Below are positions 34,356 to 40,468 of a stretch of DNA of 40,468 nt, piece by piece. The stretch is from Chloroflexota bacterium (GTDB lineage: Bacteria; Chloroflexota; Dehalococcoidia; UBA3495), in contig JADFNR010000012.1 of NCBI GenBank assembly GCA_022563275.1, positions 1 through 40,468 of the forward strand, in the 5' to 3' direction. The notes under the pieces are model-generated. The model did no database searches. It had not been told where the DNA came from and saw only the letters and a list, made by a program, of their open reading frames with translations. The number at the start of each line of letters is the position of its first letter. The stretch's first letter is position 1. Made by a program: the position numbers and the translations under genes.

Positions 34356-37300
34356 CTAAACAGTCACCAGGTCCGGCTGGTCCATCTGGTAACCGGCGTG
34401 GGAGATGGGCACGCTCAGCGTGGCCTTGGCCAGTTCCATTATCTCGGGGCTGACGTTTGATAATTCGACCACCGAACCGTTCTCCATCGAGACGATGGGC
34501 AGGCCGTCACGGACAACCAGCCGGTTTCGCACCACCGCCGGCACCCGGTGTCCGGGGGAGATGATTCCCGCGAGGTTCAGGGGGTCGCATGCGGAAATGG
34601 CGATAAAACGCCCGTCGGGCTCGGAGTTCTTGGTCTTGCGGAGCAGGTCGACCGCTTCCGGTAGAGCGAATTGCTCGCCGACGAAGCCGGACACGAACCG
34701 CCCTCCTCTGATCTCGCCCCGGGCCTCCAGGCGCCGCAGGACCCGCACCAGGTCCCGCCACCGGTAGGTGAGGGCGTCACGGGCCAAAAGCTCCGGAAAT
34801 ATCACGCCGTAGCGGTCCAGGAGTTGCCGGGCGATGGGCTCACTGCGGTCCTCCACGGGGTCGAGAGGTTCCAGCAGGGACCAACGGCTGTAACCTCTCC
34901 GGCGGCGTTGGCCGGCGCGTCCATTGCGGCGGGGCCGTCGGACAACACCGCCCAGACGTTGCCGCAGGGCTTCAACTCCGTCAACGGTGACCCGGCCGGA
35001 GGCGGCCAGGGTCCAGAGGGCTTCTTCCACGTCCGACGGCAAGCGGTTCGTTGCCGAAACGATGTCCGATAAGAAGGAAGCCCCACGCCTGGTCAGTACT
35101 TCGATGACCTCTTTGGCCGCGCCGGTCAGCGTTCCAATGTCTTGCCCGGTAGGCCCAAGTATCCAGTCCAGGGAGTCCCGCAGGACCATCGTTATCGGCG
35201 TGGCCCTGGAGAAGGACGAACGGCCCAGCGGCGATACCGCGCCGTTTTGCGGTTCGTTGGTCTGCATTGAGACGCGGCCCCAGAGCACCTCTCCACCCAG
35301 GCACAGCCGGTCCAGCATCGCTGGGCTGTAGTCCGACACCCGGGAAAGCAGGACTTCATCTTCGATGGCCCCGGAAGCGGACTCGAACCCCTGCAATTGC
35401 TCGATGGCGGCAAGCAAGCCTCCCTCGCCCTGCAACCGTACCGCCGGGTCCACGTGCTGCCACCGCAGCAGGAACCGCATGAAGGCCGCCGGCGGGACCG
35501 GCTCGACTTCCCGGCGCAGTGTGTCGATGGTGGAGCGGTGGATCCGGGCCAGGATACGGCGGTCGCAGAACTCTTGCTCTTCTACCGCGGTCCGGTAACT
35601 GCCGCGAAGCACTACTCCGTCGTTCTCCAGCCGTCCCAGGGCGTACTCGATGTCGTCGCGGGGGATCCCCAGAGACTGAACGATCTCCGTCGCGGTCAAC
35701 GGGCCGGAGCACTCCACCCAGCCGCGAAGGATCGAGCAGAGATTCTCTTCCCGGCGGTCCTCTTGCTGTTCACCTGGTTTTTCCAGAAGATGAGAAGGCG
35801 GGATGGGGTCGAAGACCGCGTCCTGGTAGACCGGTTTCAATAGCGAGAGCCGTTCAGCGGCCACCCAGTAGGTGACGCCATCCGATTCCATGCGGTAGAC
35901 CCGGCCGGCTGCCGCCAGCGACTCGAACCACCGGTCGATGGCGCCCATCCCATCTTGAAAGGCGCTGGCCAATGCGGTGGCTTCAGGCAGCACTCCCAGT
36001 ACCAGCAGTGCGTCGTGCAGTTCGTCTGCATCCTGCATCCTGGGCCAGGCGTTAGCCGATTCCCGTTGGATCGCGGCGGGGTCCAGGGCGCTCAAGTCGC
36101 GGGAGTCTTCAGGCAGCGCCCGCCGGAGGGAAACCGCCCTGGCGCGGCGCTCCTCCAGAGGTGCGTCATCCAAGAAGGCGTAGGGCGCGGCGTTCAGTAT
36201 CTGGTGGGAAAAAGCCGATGGCTGCACGGTGTCCCGGCCGAATATCTCGATACTTCCGTCGCTGATGCCGCTCAGCATTTCCTTGCAGCCTTCCACGTCC
36301 ATCGCTTCGGTGAGGCAATCGCGCATGGTCTCGAACACCAAGGGATGGTCTGGGATCGGGATATCCCCGGGCATGGCGTTGTCTTGGCAGGCCACCTGGG
36401 CCGGGAACACCGCAGCCAATAGGTCTTCGGACCGCATTCGGATGATGGGGGCGGGCACCTTGCGTCCGCCGGTGAATCGCAGGATCGCTAGGGATCTGGT
36501 CGCGTTCCAGCGCCATCGGGTCACGAACAAAGGCGCTTGCAGGATGGCCTGCTCAAGCACGTCCTGGATGTTCCGCTCGTTCAGGTAGGTGAATACGTCA
36601 TCCACGGGCATCGACAGGCCGGGCCCCAGGGCGAAGTTCAGTCCGTCGTCGGTGGCCGTGGCCTGCAATTCGAAGTCGAAAGTGCGGCAGATCTTCTTGC
36701 GCAGGGCCATGCCCCAGGCCCGGTTGATCCTTGTCCCAAAGGGAGCGTGAATCACCAACTGCATGCCGCCGCTCTCGTCGAAGAACCGTTCGGCGACCAC
36801 CTTGGTCTTGGAAGGGACCACTCCCAGGACCCGCTTGCCTTCCTCCAAGTAGGCGACCAACTGCCGGCTGGACTCCTCGTCCACGCCGGATTCGGCCATT
36901 ACCCAATCTTGCGCCTTGGCATGGTCGTCCAGGCGTTGGTCGATGCCTTCTCTCAGTTCGGAGACTTCTTGGGACAGTTCCCAAGTGCGGCCGGGCGCCT
37001 CCCCCAACCAGAACGGGATCGTTGGAGGCTGTCCCTGGGCGTCCTCCACCCTCACCTTGCCGCGCTCGACCCGGCGGATCTTCCAGGCAGTGTTCCCCAG
37101 CAGGAACACATCGCCGGCCAGGCTCTCGATGGCGAAGTCCTCGTTGACCGTGCCGACGAAGGTTTCCTCTGGGTCGAGTATGACGTCGTAGTCGGCATTG
37201 TCCGGTATCGCCCCGCCGCTGGTCATGGCCGCTATCGGCGCGCCGCGTCTTCCCTTCACCTTCATGTTGATGCCATCCCGGTGGAGATACGCGCCACGCC

Positions 37301-38702
37301 GGCCTTGGCGGAGGGTGAACCCCTCGGAGAGGACCTCAATAACTTGGTCGAATTTCTCCCTGGGTAATTCACGGTACGGGTAGGCCCTCCGGCAGAGGGC
37401 GAACAACTCCTCTTCCGTCCATTCCTCTTGAGCGCAAGAGGCGACGATCTGCTGGGCCAGCACATCCAGCGGCCACGGGGGGATGGTTAATGTGTCCAGA
37501 TTGTGGCGTTTTACCGCCCGGGCCAAGGCAACGCACTCGGCCAATTCGTCCCTGGTTAGCGGGTACAGACGGCCCTTGGGAGTCCCCCCAACCTGGTGCC
37601 CGGAGCGCCCCACACGCTGAAGCAACACGCCGATGGACCGGGGAGAACCGATCTGGCAGACAAGATCGACAACACCGATGTCGATGCCCAATTCCAAGGA
37701 CGCGGTGGCGACGCATACCTTGACCTGCCCGCTTTTAAGTTTCTGCTCGGCGGCCAACCGGGTGGTCCGGGACAGACTGCCGTGATGCGCCACCACCGCT
37801 TCATCTCCCAGACGTTCGGAAAGCTGATGGGAGACTCGCTCCACCAACCTGCGGGTGTTGACGAATACCAGGGTCGTGCCGTGGGCGCGGACCAGTTCGG
37901 TCACCGAATCCAACGCCTCACCCCACATCTCGTGGGAAGCGATGGGCCCGAGTTCGCGCTGGGGTAACTGGATCGCCAGGTCGATGGTACGGGCACGGCC
38001 CGTGTCCACAATCAGGCAGTCTGGCTTGCCGTCAGGGGCGATGGATTCGCTGCCCACCAACAGCCGGGCAACTTCTTCTATTGGACGTTGGGTGGCGGAC
38101 AGCCCGATACGGACTATGGGATTTTCCGCCAACGCGCAGAGCCGCTCGACGGACAGCGAGAGATGGGAGCCTCGCTTGTCATCGGCGACGGCGTGAATCT
38201 CGTCTAATATCAGGGTGTGGACCCCGGTCAGCCCTTGGCGGCCGCTCCGGGAGGTCAAGAGAATATACAAAGATTCGGGGGTTGTTATCAGGATGTGGGG
38301 CGGTTTCTTGGCCATCTTGGTCCGCTCCGAGGCCCTGGTATCCCCGGTTCGGACGGCGGCCCGTATCTCAGGCAAAGGGGTTCCGGCGGCATCGGCCAAA
38401 GCCGCGATCTCTTCCAACGGTGTCGCCAGGTTCTTTTGAATGTCGTTGGAGAGGGCCTTCAGGGGCGATACGTAGACCACCTGAGTTCTGTCAGGTATCT
38501 CACCGGAGAGGCCTTGGCGGACCAACCTGTCGATGCAGGTGAGGAAAGCCGCCAGGGTCTTCCCCGAACCGGTTGGCGCGGAAATCAGCGTGTGGCGCCC
38601 TTCCGCGATGGCCGGCCAGCCGTACAATTGAGCGTCGGTGGGCTCGGAGAACCTGCTTTTGAACCACTCTTGGACCAGGGGATGAAACTGAGAGAGAGGC
38701 AT
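34356..38702 (-). CDS. lhr: Large helicase-related protein Lhr (superfamily 2 DNA helicase)
   Basis: A very large 3'-5' SF2 helicase of 1448 residues, implicated in DNA damage repair (mitomycin-type crosslinks in mycobacteria). Walker A APTGSGKT at 42-49, motif II DEIH at 167-170, motif III SAT near 203, and motif VI QRVGRSGH near 363 are visible. The Lhr-specific winged-helix and C-terminal DEAD/H-associated domain follow, with LLQAPLFVTRWRWNATRSLAILR typical. The length matches full-length (long) Lhr rather than Lhr-Core. ATG 38702 is preceded by only six bases and then a TGCTAAAAT element, with no Shine-Dalgarno, suggesting a leaderless mRNA. It is divergent from the Nudix gene. Confidence 0.96.
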   Translation of the reverse strand: MPLSQFHPLVQEWFKSRFSEPTDAQLYGWPAIAEGRHTLISAPTGSGKTLAAFLTCIDRLVRQGLSGEIPDRTQVVYVSPLKALSNDIQKNLATPLEEIAALADAAGTPLPEIRAAVRTGDTRASERTKMAKKPPHILITTPESLYILLTSRSGRQGLTGVHTLILDEIHAVADDKRGSHLSLSVERLCALAENPIVRIGLSATQRPIEEVARLLVGSESIAPDGKPDCLIVDTGRARTIDLAIQLPQRELGPIASHEMWGEALDSVTELVRAHGTTLVFVNTRRLVERVSHQLSERLGDEAVVAHHGSLSRTTRLAAEQKLKSGQVKVCVATASLELGIDIGVVDLVCQIGSPRSIGVLLQRVGRSGHQVGGTPKGRLYPLTRDELAECVALARAVKRHNLDTLTIPPWPLDVLAQQIVASCAQEEWTEEELFALCRRAYPYRELPREKFDQVIEVLSEGFTLRQGRRGAYLHRDGINMKVKGRRGAPIAAMTSGGAIPDNADYDVILDPEETFVGTVNEDFAIESLAGDVFLLGNTAWKIRRVERGKVRVEDAQGQPPTIPFWLGEAPGRTWELSQEVSELREGIDQRLDDHAKAQDWVMAESGVDEESSRQLVAYLEEGKRVLGVVPSKTKVVAERFFDESGGMQLVIHAPFGTRINRAWGMALRKKICRTFDFELQATATDDGLNFALGPGLSMPVDDVFTYLNERNIQDVLEQAILQAPLFVTRWRWNATRSLAILRFTGGRKVPAPIIRMRSEDLLAAVFPAQVACQDNAMPGDIPIPDHPLVFETMRDCLTEAMDVEGCKEMLSGISDGSIEIFGRDTVQPSAFSHQILNAAPYAFLDDAPLEERRARAVSLRRALPEDSRDLSALDPAAIQRESANAWPRMQDADELHDALLVLGVLPEATALASAFQDGMGAIDRWFESLAAAGRVYRMESDGVTYWVAAERLSLLKPVYQDAVFDPIPPSHLLEKPGEQQEDRREENLCSILRGWVECSGPLTATEIVQSLGIPRDDIEYALGRLENDGVVLRGSYRTAVEEQEFCDRRILARIHRSTIDTLRREVEPVPPAAFMRFLLRWQHVDPAVRLQGEGGLLAAIEQLQGFESASGAIEDEVLLSRVSDYSPAMLDRLCLGGEVLWGRVSMQTNEPQNGAVSPLGRSSFSRATPITMVLRDSLDWILGPTGQDIGTLTGAAKEVIEVLTRRGASFLSDIVSATNRLPSDVEEALWTLAASGRVTVDGVEALRQRLGGVVRRPRRNGRAGQRRRRGYSRWSLLEPLDPVEDRSEPIARQLLDRYGVIFPELLARDALTYRWRDLVRVLRRLEARGEIRGGRFVSGFVGEQFALPEAVDLLRKTKNSEPDGRFIAISACDPLNLAGIISPGHRVPAVVRNRLVVRDGLPIVSMENGSVVELSNVSPEIMELAKATLSVPISHAGYQMDQPDLVTV

Positions 38703-38708
38703 GGCGGA

Positions 38709-38714
38709 ATTTTA
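38709..38714 (-). promoter_or_regulatory. Candidate extended -10 box of lhr
   Basis: TGCTAAAAT on the minus strand, ending six bases before the lhr ATG. The -35 region is weak, as allowed for extended -10 promoters. Start of transcription would fall at or next to the ATG. Confidence 0.45.
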
Positions 38715-38920
38715 GCACAGGGCCGAATCTGCAAGCCTTTACATAATCGCCATAAAACGGCCACAACGCTATGGCTGGATGTCAGGTACTGATGCGGTGC
38801 ACTGGTTGTTTTCGACTGTCTATATTGGGGTATGCTATGTTTCCGTTCTCCGGAACGACCGTAGCGGTAACAGATGCCCAACCCCGGCCAAACGCCATGA
38901 ATAATCGAGTAGAGGCGCAG

Positions 38921-39733
38921 ATGGCAGAGATTTTGGAATTCAAGCCCAACCCTTTCAACGGGGCCGTCGTTGATTCCTCGGAATTGCCAAACGACCCCAA
39001 CGATTTCGACGGCAGGCTTGCCGCCTCCATGGAGCAATGGTCCGCGGACGGTTACCTGACCATCTGGTTGAACATCCCCAAGGCTAAATCAGCGCTGATA
39101 CCCAAGGCCATCGACCGGGGTTTCGATTTTCACCACACGGGCGACGACTATATCCTGCTTACCTGCCGTCTCGTCGAGGGGTCGCAAATTCCGCCGTTCG
39201 CCACCCACTACATCGGTATCGGCGGCGTGGTTTTGACGCCGGAAAAAGAATTGCTGTTGGTCCGTGAAAAATACGGAGTCGGCGGCCGCCCACCCACATT
39301 GAAGTTGCCGGGTGGAGCGCTGCAGGCCGGGGAACACCTGGGGCAGGCGGTTGAGCGGGAAGTGCTGGAGGAGACCGGCGTCAAAGCCGTGTTCGAGTCC
39401 ATCACCTGTTTCCGTCAATGGCACGGCTACCGTTACGGCAAGTCAGACATCTACTTCGTGGGTCGCCTGCGTCCACTGAGCAAAGAGATCACCATGCAGG
39501 CCGATGAGATCCAAGAATGCCTCTGGATGCCGGTAGACGAATTCATCGCGTCCAAGGACATCGCAAACTTCAACAAACAGATCGTCCGCGCCGCCTTGGA
39601 ATCAGACGGCGTGGTCCAGTCGTTCATCGAAGGTTTCGGCGGACCGGAGAGCCGGGAATATTTCATGCCCAAGCACCTGATAGATGGCTCGGGCGTGGTG
39701 CCCTTTCCTCTTGACCCACCAGCGGCGTCTTAG
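38921..39733 (+). CDS. Nudix hydrolase with NUDT6-like pre-Nudix domain
   Basis: About 270 residues. The Nudix box at 132-154 is complete: G(x5)E(x7)REVLEETGV, the Mg-binding pyrophosphatase helix. Upstream, MEQWSADGYLTIWLNIPKAKSALIPKAIDRGFDFHH followed by SQIPPFATHYIGIGGVVL resembles the pre-Nudix domain of eukaryotic NUDT6 and plant NUDX proteins (W..EG..xVWL..P...S.....A...GF.FHH). The substrate is unknown; the family is thought to act on nucleoside diphosphate-linked molecules such as NADH, ADP-ribose or CoA. The frame opens at 38771, but ATG 38921 has GAGG five bases upstream and excludes an unlikely Cys-rich leader. It is divergent from lhr. Confidence 0.85.
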   Translation: MAEILEFKPNPFNGAVVDSSELPNDPNDFDGRLAASMEQWSADGYLTIWLNIPKAKSALIPKAIDRGFDFHHTGDDYILLTCRLVEGSQIPPFATHYIGIGGVVLTPEKELLLVREKYGVGGRPPTLKLPGGALQAGEHLGQAVEREVLEETGVKAVFESITCFRQWHGYRYGKSDIYFVGRLRPLSKEITMQADEIQECLWMPVDEFIASKDIANFNKQIVRAALESDGVVQSFIEGFGGPESREYFMPKHLIDGSGVVPFPLDPPAAS

Positions 39734-39878
39734 ATTCCAAAGCCACTGATTCTCATGTCTCGCATCACCGTGGCATTCTTGAGTCGCCCCATCTGGCGGA
39801 GTTGGTGGCCCAATCAGGCCGCGATCCGTGATACCCGGCGTACTTGGCCAACCTGCTTTAGTCTGCGAACATGGGTCC
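39734..39878. other. Intergenic region after the Nudix gene
   Basis: A loose stem GCCAC...GTGGC follows the Nudix stop, with no proper T tract. I see no gene or RNA motif in this stretch. Confidence 0.4.
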
Positions 39879-40004
39879 ATGTCAGCGCCGGTGAAAAACA
39901 ATGAACAAAATAATCCGACCTGGGCTTTGTGCGCCATCCTTGGCACCAACCTAGGCCTGCTGCCGATATTTACCTCTCTGCTCATCACCCGCCTGGCCCT
40001 CTAA
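39879..40004 (+). CDS. Possible 41-residue small membrane protein
   Basis: A short frame from ATG 39879 to TAA 40004. The first dozen residues are polar (MSAPVKNNEQNNPTW), then a single hydrophobic stretch (ALCAILGTNLGLLPIFTSL, ending LITRLAL) that could span the membrane once, and then a stop. The polar-then-hydrophobic profile looks like a real small membrane protein rather than noise, but there is no good Shine-Dalgarno and I recognise no family. It lies in an otherwise empty region between the Nudix gene and the broken gene at 40225. Treat as tentative. Confidence 0.35.
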   Translation: MSAPVKNNEQNNPTWALCAILGTNLGLLPIFTSLLITRLAL

Positions 40005-40224
40005 CCCTTTCCCATCTTCTGTGTTCTTGCCTCCCTCTATTGGTCTGCTATTTCCTGTTGCCCATGGTTACTGTTGGAGCTATGTTGACCGCCATTCAGG
40101 CTATTTCATATACTTCTGACCCCATGGAATGGAACGGGATGCGCTGAAATTCCGACCGAAGATCTATGGTCCGCTTGAGTAGCCGGTGAATTAGTCTGGT
40201 CAGACTGCCGGCGAAGGAACGGCC
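40005..40224. other. Intergenic region with a short dyad
   Basis: A pyrimidine-rich stretch with no convincing gene. AGTCTG-GT-CAGACT at 40193-40206 is a perfect six-base dyad, too tight for a stable hairpin, so more like a protein-binding half-site pair about 20 bases upstream of the next start codon. Confidence 0.4.
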
Positions 40225-40468
40225 TTGGAACTGGAAGAGAGGAAGATTCCAAGCGGGTGGTGGTACGTAGTGGGAGCGCTGTTCGCAGTCGCCGGAATAG
40301 CGGGATTCGTTGTTCTGCTCGTGAGCAACACCAACCCGGACCTACGGATCGTCTTGCCCGGTTCCCACCAACTTGAACTTGAAAAAGGAAGCTACACGCT
40401 TTTCTAAGAATACAGAAGCCAGATCAATGGGGATGTATTCTTAAGCGATCCCAATGTGCCGGGGATAC
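40225..40468 (+). pseudogene. Membrane-anchored protein interrupted by an in-frame TAA, cut by the window edge
   Basis: TTG 40225 with AAGGA about six bases upstream starts a frame with a polar head, one transmembrane segment (WWYVVGALFAVAGIAGFVVLL), and an extracytoplasmic beta-like part (IVLPGSHQLELEKGSYTLF). A TAA at 40405-40407 ends it, but the same frame reads on as EYRSQINGDVFLSDPNVPGI to the end of the window with no further stop and plausible protein character. F-Y-E-Y would be expected at the junction, so TAA probably replaced a Tyr codon (TAC or TAT). It may be a true nonsense mutation, an assembly error or a short expressed product. I do not know the function. Confidence 0.6.

Noticed and set aside
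36537..37367. 276-residue plus-strand ORF inside lhr
   Set aside because: Antisense to conserved Lhr sequence, with no recognisable domain or Shine-Dalgarno.
39929..40147. 72-residue plus-strand ORF with a hydrophobic middle
   Set aside because: No Shine-Dalgarno and Pro/His-rich ends. It overlaps the better 41-residue candidate in another frame, and its hydrophobicity comes from pyrimidine-rich DNA.
40405..40407. TAA read as a sense codon (recoding)
   Set aside because: TAA serves as a normal stop elsewhere in the window, for example at the end of oppD, and there is no visible recoding signal. Mutation or error is simpler.

Overview
The window looks like a piece of a bacterial chromosome, probably Chloroflexota (Dehalococcoidia / SAR202-like). 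This is an inference from the combination of separate adjacent cofG and cofH, several LLM-family (F420-type) oxidoreductases, an InhA-like enoyl reductase, a large Alu-containing SRP RNA, frequent GTG/TTG starts and GC-rich DNA; no marker gene here proves the taxonomy. Almost all of it is core housekeeping sequence. I see no phage, transposase gene, CRISPR array or defence locus.

Layout. 1-4415: tRNA-Leu(UAG), two oligopeptide ABC ATPases (oppD, oppF) ended by a good terminator, then lepA with a promoter so close that the mRNA may be leaderless. 4447-6227: a DinB-like protein and galU on the minus strand, with back-to-back promoters separating galU from a large SRP RNA gene on the plus strand. 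6367-9016: rsmA-ispE-lgt. 9116-15344 (minus): an LLM-family enzyme, a radical SAM protein with an odd helical tail, and a fabF-recJ pair. 15697-20547 (plus): an NDUFA9-like SDR protein, folC, a second fabF, ruvB. 20615-26843 (plus): a coenzyme F420 cluster cofG-cofH-cofD-cofC followed by an LLM-family enzyme and an InhA-like fabI. 26920-27738 (minus): a membrane/zinc-ribbon/TPR protein. 28021-30289 (plus): fbp and class I fba behind a strong promoter and a ~195-nt leader. 30301-30501: an island of dispersed and inverted repeats. 30532-38702 (minus): lhr, a YyaL/DUF255 thioredoxin-fold protein and aspS. 38921 to the end: a NUDT6-like Nudix protein, a possible 41-residue membrane peptide, and a membrane-anchored gene broken by an in-frame TAA just before the edge.

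How the genes work together. The cof genes make the deazaflavin F420 from FO and a phospholactate-type precursor; the two LLM-family proteins are likely users of F420 or FMN. Two FabF paralogues and FabI serve type II fatty acid synthesis. IspE feeds isoprenoids. Fbp plus class I aldolase form a gluconeogenic pair. RuvB, RecJ and Lhr are DNA repair enzymes. LepA, RsmA, AspRS, tRNA-Leu and SRP RNA serve translation and protein export.

The clearest non-routine signals are the in-frame stop in the last gene, recurring TAGAAT -10 boxes, two candidate leaderless genes (lepA, lhr), the long fbp leader, the dyad at the start of the F420 operon, and several families of short intergenic repeats.
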